A DNA stretch of 64,000 bases from Leclercia adecarboxylata (GCF_023639785.1 NZ_CP098325.1:2046001-2110000), one strand, 5' to 3'; shown: positions 10,036 through 20,907, numbered from the stretch's first letter. A program made the numbers and translations. Notes: generated by a model not told the origin, from the letters alone.

Positions 10036-11334
10036 TCAGTCAGGGATGGGCAGGGCGATGTGGTGCCAGACGGGCCAGTTAAAGCAAAACCGTGCCCCGC
10101 CGAGGTCGCTGGCGTCGCAGCTGACGTCGCCGCCCAGCGCCTGGGCGATGGAGTGAACGATCGCCAGCCCCAGGCCACAGCCCCCGGTGGCGCGGTCGCG
10201 GCTCGGATCAAGACGGACAAAGGGCTCAAAAACGCGCTGACGGGCCTCTGGTGCGATGCCGGGGCCATCATCTTCCACCGACAGACTGGCGCGGCTGCCG
10301 TCCAGCTGCAGTGAAATCCGCAGCCGGTTATCGCTGTAGCGCAGGGCATTGTTGACCAGGTTATCCAGCACGCGCTCCATCAAACGCATATCCAGCGCGC
10401 CGTAGTCGCCGTCCATACTGTTGATCAGCAGTGTGCGCTGCGGGTTCAGGCTCTGCACATCCTCCACGTAGCTGCGCAGCCAGGCGGGCAGATCCGGGGT
10501 GATGAGCTTAAGCTCGTTTTGCGGCCGGTCGAGGCGGGCGTAGGTCAGCAGCTCCTCAATCAGCGCTTCGAGTTGGCTGATATCGCGGTTCAGCGCCAGC
10601 GACTCCGCATCGGTCAGGTTTTCACTCATCTCCAGCCGGTAACGCAGCCGTACCAGCGGGGTGCGCAGTTCGTGGGCGATGCCGTCGATCAGCTGCTTTT
10701 TACTGGCAATCAGCGCGTTGATGTTGTCCGCCATCTGGTTAAAGGCCACCCCAAGACGCGCGAAGCTGGAACCGCTGTCAAAATGGATGCGTTCGTTCAG
10801 GTGTCCGTCACCAAAACGCTGCGCGGCAGCTTCCAGTCGTAGCATGTCCTGCCAGTGGGGGCGCATCCAGATAAAAACCGGGAAGGCGAGGGAAATGGCG
10901 ATAAAGGCCAGCAGGGCGATATCCAGCAGGCGCATCTGGTGCAGGAAGTAGAGGTACGGCACCGGGCCGACCGCCAGAACATAATGGCTGCGCGGAATTC
11001 GCTGGATAAAGGTGTACTGATCGTCCAGGGCCACAATGTCACCCTGACGCAGTCGCTGCATCGTCGGGGCATCCAGGGTGTATTTCTTCAGCGGCTCGAT
11101 GCGCAGTTTAAATGACAGATTCAGATCCAGCTCTTTAATGGTGCGCGCCCAGTCGTGAGGGGGGATCTCACGCAGTTCGCTGCGCATCAGGTAGAGCGAG
11201 CTTTTCATCAAATCATCCAGCGACTGTCTGCCCGCCCGCTCGGCGGTGAATTTATAGACCAGGCCAACCAACATGGTCATCACCAGAAAGCAGACAAACA
11301 GCAGCAGGTAAAACTGCACAAACAGTTTTTTCAT
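10036..11334 (-). CDS. rstB: Sensor histidine kinase RstB
   Basis: 432 aa (E. coli 433). TM1 is about residues 7-28, followed by a short periplasmic sensor domain, TM2 about 136-156 and a HAMP region. The H-box GIAHELRTPLVR carries phospho-acceptor His221. N-box LVNNALRYSD, G1 VEDDGPGIA and G2 GCGLGLAIV complete the ATPase domain. It phosphorylates RstA and responds to acid/low-Mg2+ related signals in E. coli. Here it is separated from rstA by three ABC-transporter genes, so it must be expressed by read-through or from its own promoter in the 78-base gap upstream. Confidence 0.95.
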   Translation of the reverse strand: MKKLFVQFYLLLFVCFLVMTMLVGLVYKFTAERAGRQSLDDLMKSSLYLMRSELREIPPHDWARTIKELDLNLSFKLRIEPLKKYTLDAPTMQRLRQGDIVALDDQYTFIQRIPRSHYVLAVGPVPYLYFLHQMRLLDIALLAFIAISLAFPVFIWMRPHWQDMLRLEAAAQRFGDGHLNERIHFDSGSSFARLGVAFNQMADNINALIASKKQLIDGIAHELRTPLVRLRYRLEMSENLTDAESLALNRDISQLEALIEELLTYARLDRPQNELKLITPDLPAWLRSYVEDVQSLNPQRTLLINSMDGDYGALDMRLMERVLDNLVNNALRYSDNRLRISLQLDGSRASLSVEDDGPGIAPEARQRVFEPFVRLDPSRDRATGGCGLGLAIVHSIAQALGGDVSCDASDLGGARFCFNWPVWHHIALPIPD

Positions 11335-11412
11335 GAAATATCACCCAAAAACAACGCGTTAATAATGCTGCCCTACCCAGGAATCACTTTCTCCGGGCGG
11401 GCATCGCCTACT

Positions 11413-12183
11413 TTACGCAATGGGCTGCCTCATGGCATAGCGAATGTTGAAGGTTTCGCCTTGCTTTATGACGTTTGCCTGCACGTGCCAGGCATTTTCA
11501 ATCAGATGGGGCGTCAGCACAGCATCCGGCGGCCCGCTGGCTATTACCCTGCCGGACTTCAGCAGGACCAGCCGATGGCAGAAGTTGGCGGCGAGATTGA
11601 GATCGTGCAGGGCCACGACCACCGTAATGGGCAACCGGGTAATCTGCGTCATCAGTTCCAGCTGATGCTCAATATCCAGATGATTGGTGGGCTCATCGAG
11701 GATCAACACGCGCGGCTGCTGGGCCAGAGCGCGGGCAATCTGACAGCGCTGCCGCTCGCCGCCGGAGAGCTGACGCCAGAGCCGGTGACGCAGGGCAGGG
11801 AGCTTCATCTGACGGATGGCGCTCTCCACCGCCTGGTCATCACTCTCGCTCCAGCCAAAAAGCCCCCGGCGGTGCGGCGTGCGTCCCAGCCGGATAATGT
11901 GCTCCACGCTGAGGTCGCCATCCACCCCCGCATGCTGGGGAACAAACGCCAGCTGTTTTGCCCGATCCCTGACGGAGATTTTATTGAGCGGGGTGCCATC
12001 AAACTGAACATGGTGCGCATGCCGTGGGATTAACCCGGCCAGACAGCGCAGCAGCGTCGATTTTCCCGAGCCATTTGGCCCCAGCAAGCCAACGATCTCG
12101 CCGCTGCCCAGCTCCAGGTTGATATCCTGAAGCACTTTACGTGACTGCAGGGTAACCTGCAGTTCTCTCAATGAAAGGGTCAT
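11413..12183 (-). CDS. Metal-chelate ABC transporter, ATP-binding protein
   Basis: 256 aa. The start is the ATG at 12183, which overlaps the permease stop by 4 bases (ATGA). Walker A is GPNGSGKST, the signature is LSGGERQR, and Walker B is VLILDEPTNHLD. This is the FecE/BtuD/FhuC class of ATPases for siderophore, heme or cobalamin importers. It is the last gene of the SBP-permease-ATPase cassette and lies 78 bases before rstB. Confidence 0.93.
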   Translation of the reverse strand: MTLSLRELQVTLQSRKVLQDINLELGSGEIVGLLGPNGSGKSTLLRCLAGLIPRHAHHVQFDGTPLNKISVRDRAKQLAFVPQHAGVDGDLSVEHIIRLGRTPHRRGLFGWSESDDQAVESAIRQMKLPALRHRLWRQLSGGERQRCQIARALAQQPRVLILDEPTNHLDIEHQLELMTQITRLPITVVVALHDLNLAANFCHRLVLLKSGRVIASGPPDAVLTPHLIENAWHVQANVIKQGETFNIRYAMRQPIA

Positions 12184-13232
12184 ACGCTTTTCTCCCGGCT
12201 GCGACAGAGCAGAACGACAAAGGCAGGCGCGCCCACCAGAGCGGTGACCACGCCAATTGGTAGCACCTGATGGACAATCAGCGTGCGGGAAACCACATCG
12301 GCGAGGATCATAAAGTGACTCCCGACCAGGAAGGTCAGGGGAACCGCGCGACGGTGACCGGGGCCGCAAAGCATCAGGGTGATATGCGGGATCACCAGCC
12401 CGACAAACCCCACCGCGCCGATGATGCTGACCATCACCGCCGTCATCAGGGCGCAGGTGAGCAGCAGGATGATGCGTACCAGAGTCACCGGCACGCCAAG
12501 GGTGGTGGAGACCTCATCGCCAAAGGTGAAGGTATCCAGCGAGCGCGCAAAGGCGAATATCACCATGAATCCGGCCATGACCACCACCAGCGCCAGCAGA
12601 GCATCCGGCCAGCGTACGCCGCTCAGGCTGCCCAGCAGCCAGAACATCACGCTGCGCGACTGCTCGGCATTGGCGGAGGTGCTGACAATGTACGCGGTCA
12701 TGGCGTTAAAAAGCTGGGTGCCGGCAATGCCCGCCAGCAGGATGCGGGGCGGGCTGTCGGTCATGCCGTGGGTGATCAGCATGATAAGCCCGAATGCGCA
12801 GCAGGCGCCGATAAAGGCCCCGCCGCTGATGCCCAGCGTGCTGCTGCCGATCCCGAGCAGCATCACGCAGACGGCACCCAGTGAAGCGCCGGAGGAGATC
12901 CCCAGCAGATACGGCTCCGCCAGCGGGTTACGCAGGATCGCCTGCATCACCAGGCCGCAGAGTGCCAGCCCGCCGCCGCTGCAGGCCGCCATCAGCGCCC
13001 GGCTCATGCGGTACTGCCAGACAATCCCCTCCTCAACCTGGGGCAGGACATAGCTTCCCAGCCCCAGGCCGTTGAGAATGGCTTTTCCCGCATTGCCATA
13101 CGACACCGGCATATCCCCGACGGTGGCGGCAAAAACCAGCATCAGCGGCAGGGTCAGTAACCCGACAGCCAGCAGGCTTCCCTGTCGCCAGCGCGGCAGG
13201 GAAAAGGGGGCGCGCAGAGTCAACATACTCAT
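12180..13232 (-). CDS. Metal-chelate ABC transporter, FecCD-type permease
   Basis: 350 aa, very hydrophobic with about 9-10 membrane segments as in BtuC/FecD. Typical family stretches include RMSRALMAACSGGGLALCG, NPLAEPYLLGISSGAS and GFVGLVIPHITLM. As a single permease it would act as a homodimer. Four-base overlaps with both neighbours (13229-13232 and 12180-12183) indicate translational coupling within one operon. Confidence 0.93.
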   Translation of the reverse strand: MSMLTLRAPFSLPRWRQGSLLAVGLLTLPLMLVFAATVGDMPVSYGNAGKAILNGLGLGSYVLPQVEEGIVWQYRMSRALMAACSGGGLALCGLVMQAILRNPLAEPYLLGISSGASLGAVCVMLLGIGSSTLGISGGAFIGACCAFGLIMLITHGMTDSPPRILLAGIAGTQLFNAMTAYIVSTSANAEQSRSVMFWLLGSLSGVRWPDALLALVVVMAGFMVIFAFARSLDTFTFGDEVSTTLGVPVTLVRIILLLTCALMTAVMVSIIGAVGFVGLVIPHITLMLCGPGHRRAVPLTFLVGSHFMILADVVSRTLIVHQVLPIGVVTALVGAPAFVVLLCRSREKSV

Positions 13233-14245
13233 CGTTCAGCCTGATACGTCGCCAGTTTATCGCTGATAACTTCGACGGCATCGACATTGCGCAGGGAAGG
13301 ATTGAGCGACATCGCGGGCACCACTATGATGTGACCCTTCTTCACGGCGGGGATGTTTCGGGTCACAGGATCGTCTTCTAAAAACGCCTTTTTAACCGCC
13401 ACATCATCGGCCGGGTAAAGCCGACGGGACATTTCAGCGATGACGATCACGTCTGGCTGAGCCTGGGCGATGTGCTCCCAGGTCACAGCGGGCCATTCAT
13501 CATGGGAGTCAATGATATTTTTCAGCCCAAGGGTGTGGCTGATCCAGCCCGGCGCGCCATAATCGCCCGCGACCCAGGGATCGCCTTTCAGACGGCTGCT
13601 GGAGAACCAGTACACCACTTTCAGAGGGCGGGTGTGCTGCCCGGCGGCGCGGGACTGCGCGTTCTCAATACGCTGTTTCAGCGCCTCGTTAAGCGCTTTC
13701 CCCTGCGGCTGAACATCGAAGATCTCTGCCAGCTCGCTGATTTCACGCGCGATCTCTGCGATGGAAAAAGGGGTGCTGCGCGCCCCGTCGCTGTTCGAAC
13801 TGTCGGTGACGCTTTTGCCGATGCAGTCGGCAGGGGAGATCCACGTCGGGATGCCAAGGGAAGCAAACTGCTCCCGGGTGCCGGTTTCTCCCTGCGGCCC
13901 GATGTGCCAGTGATATTGCGCCAGCACCAGATCGGGGTTTTGCGCGGTGACCGCTTCAAAGGAGGGGGCGTTATCCGCCAGCTTTTTCAGCCCCTGACCC
14001 TGCTCTGAAAGCGCCCCGGGCAGCGGGCCAAACCAGACCGAGGTCGCGCTGATTTTCTTCTCAAGCCCCAGCGCCAGCAGGAGTTCCGTCTCGTGTTGCC
14101 CGACCGTCACCACTCGCTGCGGAGCCTGGGTAAACGTCTCTTTCACCCCACAGTTTTCTACCGTCAGCGGGTAGTTTGTTGCGGCGATTGCCGGTTGCGC
14201 CAGTGCCGCAAGCACCAACGCCATTGCGCTGTTTTTACTGAACAC
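13229..14245 (-). CDS. Metal-chelate ABC transporter, periplasmic binding protein
   Basis: 338 aa. The start is a GTG at 14245 preceded by GAGG. A signal peptide (residues 1-21, ending QPAIA) precedes the mature protein. The fold is of the BtuF/FepB helical-backbone class (RVVTVGQHETELLLALGLE, PDLVLAQYHW, PDVIVIAEMSRRLYP). Two cysteines (VENCGVK and PADCIGK) may form a disulfide. The ligand cannot be told from sequence: ferric or zinc chelate, heme and corrinoid are all possible. The Zur-like palindrome 20 bases upstream favours a zinc- or metallophore-related role (inference). Confidence 0.9.
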   Translation of the reverse strand: MFSKNSAMALVLAALAQPAIAATNYPLTVENCGVKETFTQAPQRVVTVGQHETELLLALGLEKKISATSVWFGPLPGALSEQGQGLKKLADNAPSFEAVTAQNPDLVLAQYHWHIGPQGETGTREQFASLGIPTWISPADCIGKSVTDSSNSDGARSTPFSIAEIAREISELAEIFDVQPQGKALNEALKQRIENAQSRAAGQHTRPLKVVYWFSSSRLKGDPWVAGDYGAPGWISHTLGLKNIIDSHDEWPAVTWEHIAQAQPDVIVIAEMSRRLYPADDVAVKKAFLEDDPVTRNIPAVKKGHIIVVPAMSLNPSLRNVDAVEVISDKLATYQAER

Positions 14246-14264
14246 GTTACCATCCTCACAAATG

Positions 14265-14280
14265 TTATGTTATAACATAA
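14265..14280. promoter_or_regulatory. Zur-like operator palindrome
   Basis: TTATGTTATAACATAA is a perfect 16-bp palindrome whose core TGTTATAACA matches proteobacterial Zur boxes as I recall them (for example GATATGTTATAACATATC). It sits 20 bases upstream of the binding-protein start and overlaps AT-rich sequence suitable for a -10. Zinc-dependent repression of the importer is inferred from the motif only. The same DNA partly overlaps a dif-like sequence. Confidence 0.5.
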
Positions 14281-14297
14281 TACATATTATGCGGACG
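14270..14297 (-). other. dif-like 28-bp sequence (putative XerCD site)
   Basis: Read on the minus strand: an 11-base arm CGTCCGCATAA, a 6-base centre TATGTA and an 11-base arm TTATGTTATAA. Compared with E. coli dif (arms GGTGCGCATAA and TTATGTTAAAT, centre TGTATA), both arms match at 9 of 11 positions and the whole at 22 of 28. It lies at the rstA-side edge of the ABC cassette. Overlap with the Zur-like palindrome makes coincidence possible. It is not the canonical chromosomal dif. Confidence 0.3.
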
Positions 14298-14351
14298 GTA
14301 GCAAAAGGTTAATCATCGGGAGCAGGATAATGAACGAGGGCGCTTAATCCT

Positions 14352-14371
14352 GCGGACGCTGCAGCATCCGC
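14352..14371 (-). terminator. Hairpin directly after the rstA stop
   Basis: GCGGATGC / GCGTCCGC pairs over 8 bp with one wobble and loop TGCA, starting right after the rstA stop codon. It lacks a T-run, so it may only attenuate read-through from rstA towards the ABC operon and rstB. Confidence 0.35.
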
Positions 14372-15088
14372 TTACACGTCCCAGGCGTGCGGGGCGAAGA
14401 GATAGCCTTTGTTACGCACGGTTTTGATGCGGAACGGCTCGGTGGCGTTATCCAGCAGCTTCTTGCGCAGGCGGGAGATGGCCACGTCCACGCTGCGGTC
14501 CAGGCCATCGTAGCTGACGCCGCGCAGATTTTTCAGCAGCGCATCCCGGTCCATAATCTGTCCGGCATGGGTCGCCAGCTCCCACAGCAGATCGAAATCC
14601 GCCGTCGACAGCGCCACCTGCTCGCCCGAAAGGAGCACCTGGCGATTCACCGGATCGATGGAGAGCGTGCCGAAACGCAGCGCTTTGTGCGGGGTTAATT
14701 GCGGAGCCGGGTTATCGCTCGCGGTGGCAACATGCTGGCGCAGATGCAGGCGCACGCGCGCCAGCAGCACGGCCGGAGGGGTGGTTTTCAGGATGTAGTC
14801 GTTCGCACCCATTTCCAGAGAGAGAATATGATTCATGTCGCTGTCGAGAGAGGTGAGCAGCACAATCGGACCCTGCCAGCGGGCGCGCAGATCCCGGCAC
14901 AGGGTCATGCCGTCTTTGCCCGGCAACATGATATCCAGCAGGACCAGATCGGGTTTTTCCCGCGCCACCACCTCTTCAGCGCGGTCACCGCGCGGTTCGA
15001 CGATGACCTCAATATCATGTTTACCCAGGTAAGCGGCAATCAGCTGGCCAACTTCGGGCTCATCCTCAACGTATACGATCTTGTTCAT
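14372..15088 (-). CDS. rstA: Response regulator RstA (OmpR/PhoB family)
   Basis: 238 aa. The start ATG at 15088 (MNKIVYVEDEPEVGQLIAAY) aligns with E. coli RstA; upstream in-frame starts are unlikely. The receiver domain has acidic pocket Glu9/Asp10/Glu11 and phospho-acceptor Asp52 (LLDIMLPGKDG). The C-terminal winged helix ends VRNKGYLFAPHAWDV. It activates asr in E. coli and is itself under PhoP control there. In this window asr carries an RstA box (39321-39334). Its partner rstB is 3 kb away behind an inserted importer. Confidence 0.95.
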   Translation of the reverse strand: MNKIVYVEDEPEVGQLIAAYLGKHDIEVIVEPRGDRAEEVVAREKPDLVLLDIMLPGKDGMTLCRDLRARWQGPIVLLTSLDSDMNHILSLEMGANDYILKTTPPAVLLARVRLHLRQHVATASDNPAPQLTPHKALRFGTLSIDPVNRQVLLSGEQVALSTADFDLLWELATHAGQIMDRDALLKNLRGVSYDGLDRSVDVAISRLRKKLLDNATEPFRIKTVRNKGYLFAPHAWDV

Positions 15089-15216
15089 ACAAAGTCTGTG
15101 TCTGCGGAAAACGCCAACATACACCGCGCAACCTTAACCTTCCATTAATCATTCGCAAAATGTTGCCGTTCCGTTATGCTGCCCGGCACGGTTATTGATT
15201 TGTTATGGAGAATGGG

Positions 15217-15552
15217 ATGGGGCTGGTGATCAAGGCGGCGATAGGCGCGCTGGTGGTGTTGCTGATTGGCGTTCTGGCGAAAACCAAAAATTACTATATT
15301 GCCGGGCTGATCCCGCTGTTTCCGACCTTTGCCTTAATTGCCCACTATATCGTCGCCTCTGAGCGCGGCATTGAGGCCCTGCGGGCAACCATCGTCTTTG
15401 GCATGTGGTCGATTATTCCCTATTTTCTCTATCTGCTCTCGCTGTGGTACTTCACCGGTATTATGCGTTTACCCCTGGCGCTGGGCGGGGCCGTGGTGTG
15501 CTGGAGCCTCAGCGCCTGGGTGTTAATCTTCTTCTGGAGCCGCTTTCACTAA
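15217..15552 (+). CDS. ydgC: Inner-membrane protein, GlpM family
   Basis: 111 aa, the same length as E. coli YdgC. The start MGLVIKAAIGALVVLLIGV at 15217 follows GGAG. Four hydrophobic segments cover nearly the whole protein. The family is named after Pseudomonas GlpM, but its function is unknown. It is divergent from rstA, and its last 4 bases overlap the 3' end of convergent folM. Confidence 0.93.
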   Translation: MGLVIKAAIGALVVLLIGVLAKTKNYYIAGLIPLFPTFALIAHYIVASERGIEALRATIVFGMWSIIPYFLYLLSLWYFTGIMRLPLALGGAVVCWSLSAWVLIFFWSRFH

Positions 15553-16271
15553 CGCAATGGCCGGCCGCCATCCACGCCAAATGACCGGCCCGTAACGTAG
15601 CAGCTGGTCAGAATGTAGTCGATCAAATCAATCACCTCTTTTTCACCCGGGGCGATCTTCATCAAAGACTTATTCAGCGCCTGCTGGCGGTAGTCGGCAT
15701 CGTCGTGTTCATTGAACATGATCAGCGACGGGGCGATGGCGTTGACTTTGACCTCCGGTGCCAGCTTGCGGGCAAAGGAGCGGGTCATGTTATCCAGGGC
15801 GGCTTTGCTGGCGGCATAGGCAATGTGCTTATCGCTGCCGCGCTCAACCACGTAGTCGGTAAAGTGGATGATGTCGCTGGCGGCATGGCCGTGGCCGCGC
15901 AGGAGTTCCTGCAGGGCATGGTTCAGCAGGTAAGGGGCATGGACGTGGATCTGCAGCATGCAGGAGAGCGTTTCGCTGAGCGGCGTCTCCGGGCTCTCCG
16001 GCATCCATGCGCTGGCATTATGGATGATGGCGCGTAAACCTGTGGTTTCCGCTTTTATCCGTTCGGCAAAGGCCATAATGCCTTCATCGGTAGCGAAATC
16101 GGCCTGAATACAGGTGGCCCCCGCCTTGCAAAGCGTCTCGATCGCCGGATATTTCGTGCGATAGCTGATAATCACCGGCTGGTGAAGGTTCAGAAAATGG
16201 TGGGCAAGCGCGAGGCCGATGCGACGGCCTCCGCCAGTAATCAGGATCGGGAGCGGTTTTGCCTGTCCCAT
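15549..16271 (-). CDS. folM: Dihydromonapterin/dihydrofolate reductase FolM
   Basis: 240 aa short-chain dehydrogenase. The N-terminal TGGGRRIG motif shows the Arg pair typical of the NADPH-using pteridine-reductase subgroup. HNASAW stands in the NNAG position, and the catalytic Tyr-Lys pair is YAASK. The protein ends with VDGGRPLR. It reduces dihydromonapterin to tetrahydromonapterin and has weak DHFR activity. It lies between ydgI (same strand) and ydgC, exactly as in E. coli. Confidence 0.95.
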   Translation of the reverse strand: MGQAKPLPILITGGGRRIGLALAHHFLNLHQPVIISYRTKYPAIETLCKAGATCIQADFATDEGIMAFAERIKAETTGLRAIIHNASAWMPESPETPLSETLSCMLQIHVHAPYLLNHALQELLRGHGHAASDIIHFTDYVVERGSDKHIAYAASKAALDNMTRSFARKLAPEVKVNAIAPSLIMFNEHDDADYRQQALNKSLMKIAPGEKEVIDLIDYILTSCYVTGRSFGVDGGRPLR

Positions 16272-16310
16272 CGTGTTCTCCTTATCCGTTCGACGATGGG
16301 ACGCGGTCGC

Positions 16311-17693
16311 TTATCCCATCAACATCCACGTTGCCGGTAATGCGGCAACCAGTAACAATCCAATCAGCACGATTTCACGACGCTTCAGCGCGTGCTGGAG
16401 CTGGTGCGTGCGACGGGCGTAAATAAACACCAGCAGCCCCGGCGCGTAGAGCACGACGGAGAGCAGCAGATGCATCGGTCCGGAGGCGTAGAGCAGCCAT
16501 AAGCCGTAAATGCAGGCACCCATTCCCACGACAGTATGCATTGGTCGGGTCGCTATTTTTAGCAAATATGCACCCACCAGGAAATAGGGTACCAGAATCA
16601 TCTCAGAGGCGATGGTTAACAAGGTGTTATAGTCAGAACCTGTGAGCCAGATCAGCACCAGAGAGACCTGCACGCTGAGATTGGTCAACCACAGCGACGC
16701 CGACGGGGCATTGTTCTTGTTCTGCTGGCTGAACAGACGCGGGAAGGCTTTATGCGTCGCAGCGAGGAAGGGCACTTCGGCCGCCATGATGGTCCAGCTC
16801 AGGTAAGCGCCGCACACGGAGACGATAAGACCAGCGGCAATCACCACTTCGCCCCAGGAGCCCATCATCGTCACCATCAGGCCCGCCATGGACGGGTTAC
16901 GCATCTCCGCCAGTTCAGGACGCGCCACCACGCCCAGCGACAGCAGCGTCACCAGCAGATAAACGCTCAGGGCGGCCAGTACCGCCAGCAGCGTGGCGCG
17001 GCCCACATCGTGCTTATTGCGTGCCCGGGCCGAGACCACCACCGCACCTTCCACCCCGATAAACACCCACAGGGTGATCAGCATGGTATTTTTCACCTGC
17101 TCCCAGACCGGGACGCCCAGCGCCACGCCGGAAAAGTCCAGGCTGAAGAGATCGAGACGAAACGCGATAAACGCCAGCACGATAAACAGCCCCAGCGGCA
17201 CCAGCTTCGCCAGGGTTGCCACCAGGTTGATGCTCGCTGCGGTCTGCACGCCGCGCAGCACCAGGAAGTGCACGACCCACAGCAGTACCGAGGAGCCAAC
17301 GATGGATTGCCAGGTATTGCCATCGCCAAACAGTTTCAGTTCAGGGGTATCGGTAAAGAAACTCAGCGCAGAAAAGACGATCACCAGATACGAGACGTTG
17401 GCGATCACCGCGCACAGCCAGTAGCCCCAGGCGGAACAGAACCCCACCAGCTCACCAAAGCCTTCACGGGCGTAGGTAAAAATGCCGCCGTCGAGATCGG
17501 GACGGATGCGCGTCAGCAGCAGCATGGCGAAGGCCAGCAGCAGGATCCCGACGCCGGTGATCCCCCAGCCGATAAGCAGCGCAGACGGGCTGGCAACGGC
17601 GGCCATGTTCTGCGGCAGACTGAATACACCCGCACCGAGCATGGAGCTTAAAACGAGCGCAGTTAAAGCGCTCAGGCCAAGTTTCTTTTCCAT
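16311..17693 (-). CDS. ydgI: APC-family amino-acid antiporter (arginine/ornithine type)
   Basis: 460 aa. The start at 17693 follows AGGAAG and gives MEKKLGLSALTALVLSSMLG as in E. coli YdgI. About 12 membrane segments are expected; the first contains the APC motif SSMLGAGVFSLP, which forms the unwound substrate-binding helix. It belongs to the basic amino-acid/polyamine antiporter group (ArcD-like). Exchange of arginine for ornithine is the annotated role of relatives, but no arginine deiminase genes lie nearby. Confidence 0.93.
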   Translation of the reverse strand: MEKKLGLSALTALVLSSMLGAGVFSLPQNMAAVASPSALLIGWGITGVGILLLAFAMLLLTRIRPDLDGGIFTYAREGFGELVGFCSAWGYWLCAVIANVSYLVIVFSALSFFTDTPELKLFGDGNTWQSIVGSSVLLWVVHFLVLRGVQTAASINLVATLAKLVPLGLFIVLAFIAFRLDLFSLDFSGVALGVPVWEQVKNTMLITLWVFIGVEGAVVVSARARNKHDVGRATLLAVLAALSVYLLVTLLSLGVVARPELAEMRNPSMAGLMVTMMGSWGEVVIAAGLIVSVCGAYLSWTIMAAEVPFLAATHKAFPRLFSQQNKNNAPSASLWLTNLSVQVSLVLIWLTGSDYNTLLTIASEMILVPYFLVGAYLLKIATRPMHTVVGMGACIYGLWLLYASGPMHLLLSVVLYAPGLLVFIYARRTHQLQHALKRREIVLIGLLLVAALPATWMLMG

Positions 17694-17840
17694 TGGCTTC
17701 CTGTTTGAAAAGGGGTCAGATCCAGAATAATTATTTTGTCGAAGCGCATAAAAATGGTGGATCACGCTAAGGCGCGGGATTTTACGGAGTGTCACTAAAG
17801 CATGCAATGAGGATGGGCCGAAATCGGGGTAAAAAGCGAA

Positions 17841-17864
17841 AAAAAAGGCGGCTCCAGGCCGCCT
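17841..17864 (-). terminator. ydgH terminator
   Basis: On the minus strand AGGCGGC pairs with GCCGCCT around a 5-base loop and is followed by six T. It is located just past the ydgH stop. Confidence 0.8.
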
Positions 17865-17880
17865 GAGTGACACCGTTAAC

Positions 17881-18834
17881 TTATTTGTACAGGTCGGCGC
17901 TGATGGTCATGTTATTACCGCGTTCCTGCCACTGGCGGGTAATGTGGTAATACTTGGCACCTTTCTTCGCTGCACGCTTCGCCACCTGATAGGAGACTTC
18001 GGTCATGTTGGCGTAGTTACCGGTGAATTTGATGCTGTCAAACGGCACCATCTGCGCGGCGGTGGCGTTGTTCAGCTCTTCAATTTTCGTGCCGTCGGTC
18101 AGCGTAACGCTGTAGCGGCCGCCTTTGGTGGATTGCGTTTCAAAGAAACGGCCCACGCCGGCAACGCTTGCGGCAGGTGCGGCGCTGGTCGCCACGCCCG
18201 GGATCTCAACTTTCTTCGCTTCTTCGCCGCCTTTAGCGACTGCTGCACGGCCTGCATCGGAGTCAGCCGGAATGGCATCCGGGCTCTGGACGATGCGTTT
18301 TTTGGCGTCTTTTTTGTAGATATAGGCAGTGATGCGCTGGTTACCGCCCTGGTTTGCATCGATCTGGCGAACGATATAGAAGGCGTCAGCCCCTTTCGCC
18401 TTCGCGGCTTTGGTGATGGCTTCGTTCACTTCTGGCTGGCTGCGGTAGAAGCCCTGGATGGTCACGGTGTCATAAGGCTCAAGCAGAACGGCCTGGTCTT
18501 TTGGCAGCTCCATCACGCCATTAATCACGCGATTTTTCTGCTCTTCGGCTTTCGGGGCATTTTCTTTATACAGCGCAACAAGTACTCGCTGGTTGCCGCT
18601 GTCACCGTAGTCTGAGTTATCAACCACGTAAAATGCGGCGGCGCCTTCTTTATCGGCGCGTTTTGATGCGGCGGAAACTGCATCGCCAATTGAGTTAAAA
18701 CGACCTACGATCATAACGCGGTCGTAAGGTTTCGTTGCTGCCGCTTGCTCCGGCGTTAACTCTGTCGCTGCATTGGCAGACAGGGCGGTCGCAGAAAGGA
18801 GTGCGGACGCCAGGAGAGTGTTCTTAAGCTTCAT
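17881..18834 (-). CDS. ydgH: YdgH, three-repeat DUF1471 periplasmic protein
   Basis: 317 aa with signal peptide (residues 1-22, ending SANA). Three YhcN/BhsA-like DUF1471 modules follow at roughly residues 30-95, 105-180 and 245-317. Each has the pattern F/YDRVxxxGxF...A..KA.kkGA..FYv. Small DUF1471 proteins are linked to stress and biofilm; YdgH is the large tandem form and is present in the secretome of enterics. It has its own terminator and a long (over 500-base) divergent upstream region shared with pntA. Confidence 0.93.
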   Translation of the reverse strand: MKLKNTLLASALLSATALSANAATELTPEQAAATKPYDRVMIVGRFNSIGDAVSAASKRADKEGAAAFYVVDNSDYGDSGNQRVLVALYKENAPKAEEQKNRVINGVMELPKDQAVLLEPYDTVTIQGFYRSQPEVNEAITKAAKAKGADAFYIVRQIDANQGGNQRITAYIYKKDAKKRIVQSPDAIPADSDAGRAAVAKGGEEAKKVEIPGVATSAAPAASVAGVGRFFETQSTKGGRYSVTLTDGTKIEELNNATAAQMVPFDSIKFTGNYANMTEVSYQVAKRAAKKGAKYYHITRQWQERGNNMTISADLYK

Positions 18835-20900
<2,066 letters not shown>

Positions 20901-20907
20901 GGGGTAA

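Noticed and set aside
14270..14297. Calling this the chromosomal dif site
   Set aside because: Enterobacterial dif is almost invariant, and this sequence differs at 6 of 28 positions including the centre. It is kept only as a dif-like candidate.
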